Assembly (NCBI GenBank): GCA_935421135.1
Contig: OW285197.1
Coordinates: 6,294,850-6,358,849, forward strand
DNA length: 64,000 nucleotides
Reading direction: 5' to 3'
Origin: Bugulina stolonifera
Lineage: Eukaryota; Bryozoa; Gymnolaemata; Cheilostomatida; Bugulidae
Below the pieces are notes generated by a model, which was not told the DNA's origin, ran no database searches, and saw nothing but the letters and a program-made list of their open reading frames with translations. Of the stretch, positions 32,851-46,200 are shown piece after piece; position 1 is the first letter of the stretch, and each line of letters opens with the position of its first letter. The position numbers were made by a program, and so were the translations under genes.

Positions 32851-34160
32851 GTAAGTGTCAACCTTATTGTAAGAATCGTTACTACATTTTACATCAAAGA
32901 ACACCCAAAAGGCAGTTTAAGGCTACAAAACATGCACAATGGTTATTGTGAATCCGCCATGAATTCCCAAGACATTGTGCAGAAATTAGCAGCTTCTAGT
33001 AAGATTCATACTAACAGTGTACATACATGTATTATATTACACTATTGTATTCTAGAGGTGATTGGGCCTCAAATGCCATTTTTCCTTGCGATGGCCATGT
33101 TGTTGCCTCTAATTTGGTAGAGACGGTGCAGCTACATGTATATTAAGTTATACCTGCCAGATCACCCAGAAAGTATATACATGTATAAGTACACTTTGTT
33201 TGAATTGCAAAGAAGAATCCTTGGAAAGAGGGGGGGGGAGGTTGAGAAATGATCCTATGGTTCTGATTATGTGAACTATTTAGTTCAAACAACTTGCTGG
33301 CTGTGTTCTTAAACCAGTTATCTGGTCAAAACCAAAAAAATTGAATTTGTGCTGAACATGTCCCTTGGTACACCTGCTATGTGTAGAAAAAAAAAATTGA
33401 TTCTATCAGCCTTAGTTACTGAGATTCCAGTTCCCATTCCTGCTGCTTGTGCAACAATCTCCAATATAAAATGTACATGTAGGTTTGTTCTCAAACCAGC
33501 TATCTGGATCATGACCAATAATTGCAGTGGTTGAACAATCACATACCATGTATCTTCTGCTACAACTAGGCTAGTGAAATAAATTCAATAAAATGGAGGA
33601 AAAGTTGGAATCAGGAATCAGTTGGAATCAGTAGGAATCAGAGAATTTGCTTTGATGATGATTTAAATTTGCTTAATATAATTGTTAACACATCAATGCA
33701 AGCCTTTGCTATTACATTCTGTACATAAAATACTTGATGCTCATTTGTAAAAATGTCCTGCGATATAAGCCACTGGCTATAAGTATGAGTAGGAATAATG
33801 CAAACTACTGCATGTTCAATACTAGTCTTGTACTGCTTGGCAAAGGGACATTTTGAAAATGTCAGTTCGAAACAGGATGCTCCGAAGACCACCGTTTGGA
33901 AAACAGCGATTTAAAAACTGTGTAGATTACATAAAAGACCACCACTTACAGACAATTGTTTTTAGTGTTCTGCAACTTGATAGTAGTTAAAGCATAAAAA
34001 TATAATCCTAAAACTAAAAATTAGTTGAAACCTAGGTGGTTGGAGTTTAAAATTTTGAAATAGTTTTTTTCCAAACAGCTGTTTTCGAAACATCTTGTTG
34101 CGAACTGAAATTTTTGATTTGTCGCAAAATCACACCGCTTGATGCTCTACACTGCTGTAT
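32851..34160. other. Non-coding, intron 2 of copy C
   Basis: No gene seen. Contains a G9 run near 33232. Short frames are unsupported. Confidence 0.4.
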
Positions 34161-35109
34161 TGTGGTGTTCCAGCATACCTGTCGCTCTACACTGCTGTAT
34201 TGTGGTGTTCCAGCATACCTGTCCAGTCTCTCATGGACAGCCACACATATAACTAACTATTGATGCACCAGTTATTATGCATAACTACTACATACATATT
34301 ATTGTCTACTTATTATTGTCAATAACGGCCTGGGTCATGTGCCTTATTATTCAACCAATCATATCTTTGTACTTGATGTGTACTGTTATTGTACTGTTAT
34401 TACAAGTGCATTATTGTCTATTGCCATTCTAAGTCTTTTTGCCTATTATAACTAATAGCCGACGTCTTGGATTTTAATCATATTATCTATTAATACATAA
34501 TTAATTTCTCATGATTGTAAGCACTTTTTGTGCATGGCCGACCCTTGTATAGTCGGACTGCAGGCACTTTTCAGCCATCTTGTTACACAATTTCTGGGGA
34601 CGATGCCTTATCATACCGCCCGATCCCCTGTCGACCTTTTTACCAGAAATTCAAATAGTTTGAAGGTCAGCATATTTTATATGCTAGTCAGTTTTTGATT
34701 GCAGTCTAATATAGCAACATCTCCTAACTCAACCTACAGAGTCTTACTCGTCCAGGCAGGCAGCTCTAGCCATGGTCCCATGGACCTTTAGCGCCCGAGC
34801 TCGTTCTCATACTCGTAATAATAAGTCTCTTACTACAATCCTTGGTTATAAACATCGGACCTTAGTCGATCCTTGACTTGTCAATGAGCCTAAGCATCGG
34901 GCCTACATCCCCTCTTCAGCATAGACACTTTCTACGCTTCTAGGAGTCTAAACCATAGGACCTATGTTGACACTTGACTCTTTAATGAGTCTAAGCATCG
35001 GCCTATGTTCTCTGCAATGCCTGTAAGAGCTTACATAACTGTTCACTCTTTATGTAACGTGTGAAAGCTTACTTAGGTAGCCTACTACCACTACCAAGCG
35101 CTTCCCACA
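34161..35109 (+). mobile_element. LTR of a retrotransposon with primer-binding site, plus orientation
   Basis: Starts TGTGGTGTTCCAGC and ends CGCTTCCCACA. A 40-base tandem duplication (34145-34184 with 34185-34224) repeats the start, so the true first base is 34161 or 34201. After the end comes 13 bases and TGGCGCCCATGTGAAAC (35123-35139), like the tRNA primer-binding site of Gypsy-type elements. Internal blocks match 9796-10745 and 20051-20788 in reverse. No gag/pol follows, so the element is a remnant. Confidence 0.7.
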
Positions 35110-35139
35110 CTTGTGCTACTATTGGCGCCCATGTGAAAC

Positions 35140-36600
35140 CCAAAGCACAAAACATTACAGTATTCAGATACAGATGATATGCTGTAGTTTACCACTTGCA
35201 ACAATTTTTCATGAAAGTTATGGTTAATTTTATGTGCATTTGACTATTTTGATATTATCACAATTCATTATTTTAGTAATGAAACATAATCATCATAGAG
35301 AAGGACCAGCATAATTATGACTTTAGAATAATACATGCATTATATTTATACAACCAGTTCAAGTTATACAACTCATGTACATTTGGCTGGCATTCACTTG
35401 ATTAGAAAATGGAAAGCCAGCCAGTTGACTGTATTGTGCTCTATTCAATTAAGATTTGTGAACAAACCAGCTAACTGTCGTTTGGGAAATGTAGTTTTGG
35501 CGAAATTAATTATATTATGTAGTCATATTTCGGTCCATGATGTATTTGCTATGTGAATGCAGTCCTACCCCAAATTCATAAGCAATAGCTCTGTTTTATG
35601 TGATAATGCAGCATTTTGAAACTTTAACCTCTATTGTATCTAAAATTCCATTGTTGTCTATTTGGCTGGTACAGGGACCCGTGATCTGTTCCTAATGCTG
35701 AGAGAACGTTGGGTCCTACCAGTAGTAGTAGTCTTGGGGACTACGCAATTTTTATTGTCCAACCGTTATCAGAGGACCGAAATATAATGTGAGGGTGTGC
35801 TACTTTTCTATGAAAAACATTTTCAGAATGTGTTGAGCAGGTCAATTACATACACCGTTATTGTGCTCCCGAACTCCTAAGGAGTTTAATTTTAGAAAAG
35901 TAAGAAAATTGATCTCGAAGCCTTGCTATAGCATAAGTCTAACCAGGAGTGGAATTAGTAAGGTACAGGTATATGAGTGAGCTAAAATGATCTAAACTCG
36001 CACAAGATCTCAACTTGTCTTGTCTTGTCTTGTCTTGGTTAAGCTCCTAGACCCCAGGGTAGGGAAAAGTGGAACCATCAGAGTTGTAGGTCTTTTTTTA
36101 TTAGTCAGCTATGATCTCACCAGAGCATTATTTTTTGAGGATGTGCAATGAAGCATTCACATTACAACAACGACTGAAATCTGCGTTACAAAGTGTCAAG
36201 TGGTACATGTAGACTAACCTTTTTTTGGAAGATACATGGAGGGTCCGCTCAGCACACGACAATATAAGGGAAAGCTAATTAGCGATCCTTACTTACATGC
36301 ACATATTGGTCATTCCTAAACCATACAATGCCACAGCATAGTTATTCCATACATGCATCTTTTCCGACACTCAGTAGATCTCTATGAAATTGTAGACATG
36401 TACGTGTAAAAAAAACACATAGGCCTGAACAGCATCAGCAAGCCGGGTGTTTTGGGGCATTTATATACATGTACATCCTACAATTTAGTGCTAATTCTGA
36501 CAAATAGACTAGCAAAAACCAGCTGCTGGTGAATTCCAAGGTGAAATCAAGGTTTTACTTACATCAGAATAATAACAATACCTTTTAAATGTTTTTCAAG
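35140..36600. other. Non-coding, rest of intron 2 of copy C
   Basis: No gene seen. A short TCTTG tandem repeat is at 36018-36036. Confidence 0.4.
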
Positions 36601-37931
36601 GTTCAAACCAAGAGACGATGCAAGAACTCGGGTCTATGGCATTTGATAACAGTGAAATATTGCAACATATTTGCACCATTCCAGCCATTCATGACCTGGT
36701 TATAAGAAACAAAAAAACTAAACTGGAAAGAAATATCCCAGGTAAATACAATCATGTTAATTTTCACATTGATGGTATAGTATCATTAAAACATTTTTTT
36801 TCATAGAAGGGCGTTAGAGTAGAACCAATGAAAATGATACAAATTATAACTGGAGGGAAGAGACGTAAGTATTATGATCACTAAACTGAACAACTTTGAC
36901 GTAGGGTCATTAGCAAATCTTGTAAACACACACAATACAATAATATGAAGTGTACTATAATATATGTATATACATTGTATGTACAGAGTAGAGTGTAAAC
37001 AGTTGTAGCGATCGATAATGCTTTTTATCCACCTGTAAATTCAATGATGCTATCTTAGTTTTTAGCCATGATTCGGCAGCTTGTGTCCGAGACTATTGAG
37101 CATGGGTACAAGAATCGGCTAAAGTTGATTATTAACTGGGTAGATTATTTTTTCATTGGAGTAGATATTTGTACAGGACCAGATGCTTGGGTAAGCTAAG
37201 TCAGATATACACGGTACATTGTATAATATTACAATATCCGTGCCAACAATTATAATATACTTACATTGTATACAAATTATCATATTCTCATAATTTGTAT
37301 GTTTATAAGTAGATAATTGCGGACAGGAGTGTTTAGTCTGATCTCAGATTACCAATCTGGTAGATAATGTGAAACTTGACCAAATATGACTGCAAAATCT
37401 GTAAAAAGTTTTTACGTTCTGGCACTTGGTATTATTTAAAATATAGAACATAATGAATAGAGGTACAAGACACATTTTTTATATAGAGATTTATTTACTA
37501 ATATTTTGTTACTTGTCCAGGTAACATCTGATGAAATTATTTGGATGAGTGACGGAATAATATTAGGAAATAAATCTCTATGTATAACAAATACGTCTTG
37601 TACTACACTATTCATCATTAACCCTTTCGCAGGGACGTTTTTTTGTTGCAAACAGGCCTCCACAGGGAGGTTTATTTAGGGAGATTTTCGATATTTAATA
37701 TGCCTTTACTTAAGCCGCAATAATTTTCACATTTTTCAATAGAATTGCTTGATACTTTCACAGAATATGGAAGGAAGTATATAGAATTCAGAAATGGTAT
37801 TAGTTTTCACCTAGAATAAACTCAACTATTACTAAATGCATCCTGTATAGTCCCTGCTGTATACCAAAATTCAGCTGGCCGTGAAGCAACATGAGTGACC
37901 AATGACTAATCCCTTAGATAAATACAAGGAC

Positions 37932-38051
37932 ATAGGAAAAGCATACTTATGTTAGAGACATATAGGAAAAGCATACTTATGTTAGAGACATATAGGAGAA
38001 GCATACTTATGTTAGAGACATATAGGAAAAGCATACTTATGTTAGAGACAT
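37932..38051. repeat. 30-bp minisatellite in the piggyBac 3' region
   Basis: Four units of about 30 bases containing AGGAAAAGCATACTTATG and TTAGAGACATAT, between the transposase stop and the left end. Confidence 0.9.
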
Positions 38052-38269
38052 CATCTAGTATTTCAAAATCATGTCAACATCTGATTATTTACATACTATA
38101 CATAAGCAAAGTGAAGCTCAACATATCAACACTCGTAGTCTCCTGGTCGTATCTAATTAGTTTTTATTGCAACAAGGTATCAAATGCTATTACAGGTAAT
38201 ATATTCACATAATACCATATACTGTATTTATAATGTATATTCAAGAGTTTCTTGTAGTAGATGAGGCAG

Positions 38270-40286
38270 TCACTTGTGGTAGGTGATGAAACACTCTCCC
38301 TTGCAAAGCCCCACTTCACAGTCTTTGCACCAAGTTGTGATGCGGCTACCTTTGAATCCATCCTGTCTCTGCTGACAGCAAACCACACACTTGCACCTTT
38401 TTCCATCAGGGATTTTCTCTAAAAAGTGCCTCTCAGTCTTTCTTGCAGCAGGAGAGAGAAGGGATGGTCTACCCACTTTCTTCCTCGGGGCAGAATAGTC
38501 ACCAATGAGACCCTCCACCACTTTTATGATGAAGACTAGATGGGTCATTCTTTTTCCCTGGATGGTAGGGTTTGTTTTGTAGCATATATATGCGTTGGTA
38601 AGTGTTCTGTCAAAGAGGTGGAAGACAACCTTTTTCCACAGCTTTACAGTTCTAAACTCACCAGAATAATGGTCAGTCATCTGATCTGAGAGATCAACAC
38701 CTCCCATTCCACGATTATAATCTACTACAACTTGGGGAACTAAATTAGTCGACCCATCCCATCTCTGCTTCTCAGTCATACTAGCAGATGAGAATGTAGT
38801 CAGCAGCCTCACTTGCTTTCTATCCACCCAGTTTATAGCCAGAAGATTTCCTTTTCTACTAGCAATTATCTCTCCCTTGTTTTTCAGCTTGCATTTCATA
38901 TCGGCTGGAAGTCTAACCCGGTTTTGTTGTATTGTACCAGTGACATAGGTCTTCTTCAAAAGCATTTGCTCACACAGTGCTACACTGTTATAATAGTTAT
39001 CTACCACTAGATGGTGGTACTTGCCAACATGGGGTTCCATCAACTGGCGGCATATTTCATAAGGCTTCCCAAATTCACTTTGTGGCATCTGTCTAGTGTG
39101 GTACATAGTTTGGAAGCAGTAACCAGATCGTGAGTCTGACAAGTTATACTCTTTTGGACCCCATTGATGATGTTTCTTTATTCTAATATAGTTGACTAGA
39201 CTGTGCCTCCCCTTGAACCCCACTATTGACTCATCAATTGACACATCACGATCTAGCTTATACTCTTCAGACCACTTCTTGTTGAAGTGCTCTAATACAG
39301 TTCTGAACTTGTATAATTGATCTGGCTGTTCAGGACGTGTATTGTTATCATTAGCATGAAAGAATCGCAGTATCAGCTTGAATCTGTCTAGCGTAAACAC
39401 TCGTTTGAACATGGGGAAGTCCTGAGACCAGTTAGTTGAGTCCCAATATGATTCAATGGTGTGTTTGCGATTTATGCCCATGTTTAGAATACAACCCACA
39501 AATGCTTTCATCTCTTGCACTGTAACATCATACCAGTCACGTGCTCTAGAGCGTTGTTGTAAGACAGGGTGAGTGGCATCATACTGCAGCTTGTACTTAT
39601 TAGTTTCAGCAACCAACTTTTCCCAAAGTGAAAGACCACCAGTCTCGGTCGAAGAACAAAATCGCTCAAAATATTCAGATGGCTGAGCTTCAGGAGCTGT
39701 GAATACCGGGCCCGCCTCGTCAGCACCGATGAAATGCGAAATTTCAGGTGGACTATCTTGATGTAGATTGGTAATCCTAGTCCAACCATCTGCTGATGCA
39801 GTTGTTGCACCATCACCAGCACCTCTAAATCCATTATTTGCATGATCATTATTGTTACCTAAATGAATAATGTTATCTGTAAACTTTTAGAAAACTCAAA
39901 TAAATGTAAACGTAAATGCAAATGTAAATGCAAATGCAAATGTAAATGTAAATGTAAATGTAAATGTAAATGTAAATGTAAATGTAAATGTAAATGTAAA
40001 TGTTAGTGTAAGTGTAAGTGTAAGTGAAAGTGTAAATGCAAATGTAAATGTATGATTATTATCATTGATTGTGATGATCATTGGCATTATGACTGCTACT
40101 ATGACTATCATTATGATTACCATTTTCACTATCAGATTCATCACTGCTTTCAAAATTTTCCAGCTCTATGTCACTCCCTTCACTATCTATCCAACCACCA
40201 TCACCCATAATATAATCCTCCATCCCAAAATCCCTTCTAACTCTTGATGATCTTCGTGGTAATTCATTCTGACTGGAAGTCGCCAT
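38270..40286 (-). CDS. piggyBac transposase, two exons, 584 residues
   Basis: Exons 40121-40286 and 38270-39858. The donor after ...SEN is G|GTAATC and the acceptor CATTTAG|GT, phase 1, giving 55 + 1 + 528 residues. Catalytic aspartates: D264 in [13 protein letters not shown]342 in VVDNYYNS and D445 in [11 protein letters not shown], close to D268/D346/D447 of the founding piggyBac. The C-terminal Cys-rich domain (CKCVVCC ... [14 protein letters not shown]) is present; it binds the terminal repeats in the family. An acidic N-terminus ([20 protein letters not shown]) is usual. No stop inside. The intron contains a (TTTACA)n tract. Unspliced reading would end at a TGA at about 40062. Confidence 0.9.
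39899..40052. repeat. (AAATGT)n / (AAGTGT)n microsatellite in the transposase intron
   Basis: More than twenty hexamer units on +, mostly AAATGT, with GTAAGTGTAAGT variants near 40005-40030. The frame through it (Phe-Thr repeats on -) is an artefact. Confidence 0.95.
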
Positions 40287-40464
40287 TTTTTGAATGAAAA
40301 AATTTTCCCGAAAAAGTACTATAAGAAATAGTGATGAATCCTCCGAATATATAAGAGTCTAAGTCATACTACATTATTCGAAATGTTTTCTAATCATTTC
40401 TCATCATTTATTTGTCAAGCCCCTCGAATTCAACCAATAAAACTTGATAATACAAAACGATATC

Positions 40465-40516
40465 GGAAGCGACATTAATGTCGCTTCCTCTAACTCACAT
40501 AGTGTCGCTCGGCGAC
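40465..40516. repeat. Sub-terminal palindromes of the piggyBac
   Basis: A perfect 24-base palindrome at 40465-40488 (GGAAGCGACATT and its complement), then GTCGC-TCG-GCGAC at 40504-40516 and a partial repeat GACATAAATGTTGC. The left end has CCTCC-ACAG-GGAGG near 37660-37673. Sub-terminal repeats are common transposase-binding sites in piggyBac elements. Confidence 0.8.
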
Positions 40517-42097
40517 ATAAATGTTGCTTTCCACGCAAAAGGGTTAAAATATTATCCCACACCAACATTTTTTGATAGAACATAATAACATAGAACAGAA
40601 TTCAACCAACTTAATGTGCAAAGTACTTTGTTATACTCAGTGTACTTTCACTCCTTAGGATGAAATGCTAGCCCAGTACCACCATCTAGCCTGCAATAAT
40701 GAGAATATTGTCTAAAAGACATCAGCAGCTCCTGACATTGCACCACTCCAGCCTGGACAAGTCACTGAAGTGCCTCTGAAGGCAATGAAAATGCCAGCAC
40801 CAAAAGCAGAGACACCGCCTCAGCTAAAAATTCGTTCAAACCCAAAAACTGAAGCAGTAGCAATGTCAGCTCTTTTGCCAAACCAAGTAGCTGAACCCAT
40901 AGCTGTGGCTGCACCAATACCAAAAGCTGATCCAATGACTGTAAGTATGGGTTTGTCAGCTGACACGACTAGTGAACTCTCAACTATTGCCACAGCTTTA
41001 CAAGTCATGTTAGTGTGTTGATTACTGTGATCTGTATTATCTGTGTCCACGCGACTCGGGCTGACTCATTCTGCTGCAAAGAGACCTCTGTATTCACTAA
41101 ATAGATGTGAACTGCAAAATTATATTAGGTTTTTGTGGTAGTTTTTTCTACAACAGTTGATCGTTAAGTAAAACTGGTAGCAATATTGTTTTCATTATCT
41201 GTACGTTACTGTCCAGGGCTTGATACAATGTACATGTACCTAAGAAGTCTGTTCACATACCTCTTAGGTAAATAATTCATTATTTCACTGGATGTAAAAG
41301 TGCATACTTATTTGTATCATAGGGTTGGACTCCAAAGACTGAGATAAACACATATTTTTGCAGCAGCTCGATGACAAGTTAGACAAGTTGGCACTTGTTG
41401 GATGTCCATGTGGAGCTACCACAGTCAAGTTCTCGTATAAGATAGGAATATGTTTAAGTTGCAAACGATATCAGTGTCTTTACTGTGGAGAAGACTTCCG
41501 CACATCTAGTGGATGTACTAATCACCAAATGAACCCGAAAAGGCACTACGCTAAACAGGTCTGTGTTACCACAGAACATCCAAATTGTCCTCCAGAAGGT
41601 AGATCAAATGTGCCACCACTGTCAAAAGACGTTGTCATTCTCAAATGCAGGTCGGCTTGTGGAGGTCAAGCCAAGGATGCATACAAGTTGAACCAGTATA
41701 TGAGTAAATGTCGAAGCTGTGATAAATACAAGTGTTTGATTTGTAACCGATTTCTGCCAGCTCGATCTCAGTTAGATGATCATCTTACCAAATCACACCA
41801 TGTGGATTATATGCAACCAGTCACAGACTTTGCGATTACATCAAATCAGGCAATAGCTGCTAAAAAGTGCCCTATGTGTGACATACCACACACTCTGTCT
41901 GTCAGCAGATATAATGGCAAACATTTTTGCGATTTTTGCAAATCTCATATGAAGGTCTGATTAACTCACCTAAGAAAAAAAATAAAATTTTGAGCAATGT
42001 GACTACTTAGATAAACGCTATGTTTATATTTTTAGCCTTGTGAGAATCTTACGCAGTTTTTTTTATCATATAAATGTATACGCATATATCCGTATAT

Positions 42098-42200
42098 AAC
42101 TACATCTACATCTACATCTACATCTACGTCTACGTCTACACCTACACCTACACCTACACCTACACCTACACCTACATCTACATCTACACCTACACCTACA
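42098..42200. repeat. (CTACAT/CTACAC)n microsatellite
   Basis: Hexamer repeats CTACATCTACAT, shifting to CTACACCTACAC, then back. Frames through it give Val-Asp or Val-Gly repeats on - with no gene context. Confidence 0.95.
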
Positions 42201-43250
42201 TGTATACTCAACCTCATGGATTATCATCAGGTTAGCTGCGTTGAGTTAACAGAAACAACTTTCAAAGCAACAAAAACAATGATAAAATGCTGCCTAAGAT
42301 ACTACATGTACATAATATACATGCACGTATTCATTTTGTTTAGTCATGTTATTTGACAAAACAACTAAGGGTAGCAGAATTGCTCTAACCATCTCAACCG
42401 TAGATTTGATAAAAATGTACATTAATCGAGCACCAAATCCTATATAAATTATTGAGGCCCTGGATTGATGTACAGGTAAAAACAGTACATACAGAAGTAA
42501 ATAGAACTATCAGTTATAATTATGTAGCTAATATTATTTCACGGAGATATCAGTGTGTAGCCAAACCCACATATACAGTATATTACCAGTAACTGTATTG
42601 TTTAATTGCTCTGAAGAAATGTTTGTATTTACAATGAACAGCTACAATGTGTACATGTACGATAGATGGCTTACAGTTACAGACAATAATTATGAACTAT
42701 GATTGTCTATTACTGAACTGAACATCAAATGGATCACAGATGCAAATGAAGTTGAGCTAAACCAGTGTGAAATCCATAAAACACTACAATAGATGAAAGT
42801 TGTATATTACGCAGTTGATTGATAAATAAAAAATTTATGCCATACCACATTCATTTACAATTTAATTGTTTAAGTGACGCAGTTTGATAATGTGTGCATC
42901 ATGTAATATAAATCAAATTAAGCCAAAGGGTACGTTGTTTACTACTAAAGGGGTGTGTTGATTGCTACATGACTGCTAAGGGGTACTTAGGCTAAAAAAG
43001 GTGAAGGTAACCCCTGTTTTAGATTAAGTACACCGGACAACACATTTAACATTTTGTTAGTGAAATAGAGACGATACTACAATGTAAGTAAATTATGTAG
43101 GATGCATTTCTGTACCAGCGAGCACAATGCATGTCCATCATGATACAGCTATTACATGTACAAGGCATGTCATGACTCACCACGGCACTTGTACTATCCT
43201 AACTCTACAGAGTTAGCTGCCGTAGCTTACAGGGTTCTCTCACCTATTCA
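42201..43250. other. Non-coding spacer between copy C and the inverted duplicate
   Basis: No gene or clear repeat seen; AT-rich. Confidence 0.4.
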
Positions 43251-46200
43251 CCAGAAATGCTACTACTATCTGTCTATTACTTGAGAGACAATCAAAGTTG
43301 TGCTGATGAACGAGGCTGCTGTCACATGTACCAGCCATGGTCTATGTTATTTTTATCAAGTTTTTCAATATATTTGACTTCCAGAGGATAATTCTGTATT
43401 TACCATGTTATCAACTTTTGTAAAATTTACGAGCACATTTAGTGAGTGCTTTCCTCAGTAAAATATTCCAATAAATTCAAGAGTTATTTGAAATATGATG
43501 CAAATGTGACCTAAGAGGAATTTTATTACCAACTGATCATGGGATCGAAGAAAAAATGCTACAGCTAATAGAAGCACTATTTGCGTTCTTGAAATAACAG
43601 ACATTGTTCTGACTGTTGGAACTACATTAAAACGTATCTGGACAAATACACTACATATCTTCAGTTACAATCGGCATGAACAGGGATCTGCCATAAAATT
43701 GGTCAAAAAGTTGATTGAAGAGTCATATAAATATCTGCAATTTTGAAACTTTGAAAATGCAATTTAAGGTTCTACACAATTTTGCAAGACTATTTCTCGT
43801 TCATCAAGACACCATAGCAGCTGTGTAGGTGCGGAGCTGTATATATAACATCTGTGGTTTAATCTGCTTATATAATTGTGTGTAATTGTTGTCAATAATT
43901 TATGAAATTGTCATCGAGAAAATCAGTCATGCAGCAGTATTTTTCAACATGCCTTTCTAGAATAACAGCTGTGATGGGTACCCGGAGCCAGTAGTCCAGC
44001 CTCTCCATTCAGCAATTTTATAGGGGCCAAGCCCACACCACCGGGCCTTGTCCCAACAGAGGACCTAGGGTCTCTCGCCTAATATTGATATATTCACAAT
44101 AGGGTATCGGTAGCATAATAACTATTGCGCAAACGGTTTCTATAGAAAATGCATCAATGTCATGATGATGGTCACTTGCAAAACACAAGTTATATTCGGC
44201 ATTATTTTCAAGTTGCTTTCAGTGGTGTTTATATATTGAAGGTTTTCCTGGTGATAAATGTGGAGAGTGAAGTTTGAAGTTATACTCTCAACTGATGATC
44301 CCGTTTAGCTGGATTAACTATTCATTTAATAAATTCTAGAAATAATGGAAGAGAAACAAAATGCATTTGCTCATATTTTTCATAAGTTCTTGACACGCAT
44401 AATTACCACAGAGATCATCCAGTCCACCTTTGAACACATAAATACAGACTGATACCAAACCAAAGGTAATACTGTCGATAGTTTGACGTTCTGACACACC
44501 GATTTTCCCTTTGCATGAGTTACATGACTGTATGGCATAGTGTACTACTTGTTTTAGCTTAAATGAAAAGATTTTAGCGTTTTGCCACTTTAAAAAAACT
44601 ATGAACTTCTACTCAGTGTGCAACACAGTTATGGAATTAGCTTTAGTTTTTTCAGAAGAAGTCTAAGTTACTGAATTTTTTTTCTTTGTTTCATAATGAG
44701 CTCAAATAGATTGCACCTTGTTTTAACTAAGATCAGTAATTAAACTAAGGTTTGACAAATCTAAAAGAACCAGCTTTGATAGCCTTAGAATGAGCACTGC
44801 ATTTACTTGAAGGCGGCACTTCATTGCAAAATTTAATTTGTTATTTTATAGAGTCCATTTCACACTTTTTGAAGTCGCCATAGAGTTAGTTTCGGCCAGC
44901 CGACCAAACCTTGACACCACTGTCAGTTTTGAAAGCTGCAAATTATAGTTTGTTGGTACTTTGATAAAATGTGAGCACCCTTTTAAACACTATCTAACTT
45001 ACATGTGCAATGTATTTATGGCAAAACTAAACAAAAACTAATTTCAGTTCTTGGTTTGACTGCCTGTATTAATTTGCTTCAGTAATATGTATACATGTTG
45101 TACAGCATGCTGAAGATGAGGTGTTTATATGGACAAATTTACATGTCGCGTTTATGATCGCATACATCACATGTAACAGCATACTTGAGTTTTCTACGGG
45201 AGAAAGATTGTGAAGATCCACACATTGGACACACCATAGTTGCCAGTTTCTTGTTCACATCGATAGCTTTCTGTGTGACTGGTTGCATGACATCCATCTT
45301 ATGCACGTTTATCACGTGCCAAGTCACTTCACCTCGTTTGGGGAAACAGTTGTTACAAAGCAGACACTTGAACTTCTCACATTTTCGGCATTTGCTCATG
45401 TATTGGTTTAGTTTATAAGCATCGCTTGATGTTCCACCGCAGCTTTGTTTACATCGAAAAATGATGATTTCTGATGAGAGAGGCGGAGCATCTGATTTGT
45501 TTTCTGGAGGACAACTGGGATGTTCCGTGGTAACCGTAGCAGTACCTAAATCATGGGAAGAGATTGCTGATTGATGGGCTCTACAAGCCCGTTTCTTTTG
45601 AAAGTCTTCACCGCAATGAAGACATTGGCATCTATGACAGCTGCTACAAAGTCCAGTATCTGGTAAAAAGTGCTTTGTGGCGGTGCCACAGAAACATCCG
45701 ACAAGTGGTAGCATCTTTGGCTGAACCTGAAATAACATAGACTAGATAGCTAATAATAGTGACAAGAAATACAGACTGTACAACACAAATAGTTTTGTTA
45801 ATTACCGGGCCACATGTCACCAATCTGAAGTTCCAGCTTATTTCTAAATATTACTGACTCACTTGGTAATGAAGAAAATATAAATCTGCCTTCACCAATC
45901 TGACCTTATTAAGCACTCAGCTAGAATTCCTACAAGTTTATCACGTTGAAATGCATAATTTTGAATACTTAGCATGTTAATGCTCTAATGATATTATGCA
46001 CCTGTATTATATAGTGGAATTATAATACGGTGGAGAGTTTTTGGTCTTTGAAATACAACATGTACAATCATGCAAATGGGAAATCTACAATAACCCAAAG
46101 TTAACAGGTGCGGTACGTGTTTTCTTCTACTTCACACTCCCGTCCCCCACCGATAGTATCAATACTCTCATTACTTGTATTGCAATTATATATTGTAAAG

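Larger units (their letters stand above)
37618..40547 (-). mobile_element. Complete piggyBac-family transposon with TTAA target duplication
   Basis: TTAA at 37618-37621 and 40544-40547. Terminal inverted repeats: left CCCTTTCGCAGGGACG, right (read inward) CCCTTTTGCGTGGAAAG. The element, about 2.9 kb, encodes a two-exon transposase on -. It lies in intron 4 of the degraded family copy C. Ends, target site and gene are all present, so it may be autonomous or very recently so. Confidence 0.93.
32802..41960 (+). pseudogene. Third + strand family copy (copy C), interrupted and degraded
   Basis: Recognisable exons: part of exon 2 at 32802-32850 (RYAPLFAKYTNVIESLG), exon 3 at 36601-36741, exon 4 at 37059-37190 (FLAMIRQLVSETIEHGYKNR), exon 5 at 40659-41003 and exon 6 at 41364-41960 (Cys/His-rich, open). 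Exon 1 was not found. Exon 3 is 141 bases rather than 140; the extra base is in an A7 run at 36711-36717, after which the frame regained is NWKEISQ. Exon 5 has an in-frame TAA at 40713-40715. The Pro-Ala linker is replaced by a Pro/Lys/Ala sequence. A piggyBac sits in intron 4. AATAAA at 41981-41986 follows the stop closely. Exon 6 alone could still be expressed. Confidence 0.7.

Noticed and set aside
39508..39849. 113-residue frame on - upstream of the transposase core
   Set aside because: A different frame over transposase exon 2; the true frame (through [14 protein letters not shown]) is open and piggyBac-like.
39896..40153. Phe-Thr repeat protein on -
   Set aside because: Reading of the hexamer microsatellite inside the transposase intron; splicing from 40121 to 39858 removes it.
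42032..42217. Val-Gly/Val-Asp repeat frame on -
   Set aside because: Reading of the CTACAC/CTACAT microsatellite.
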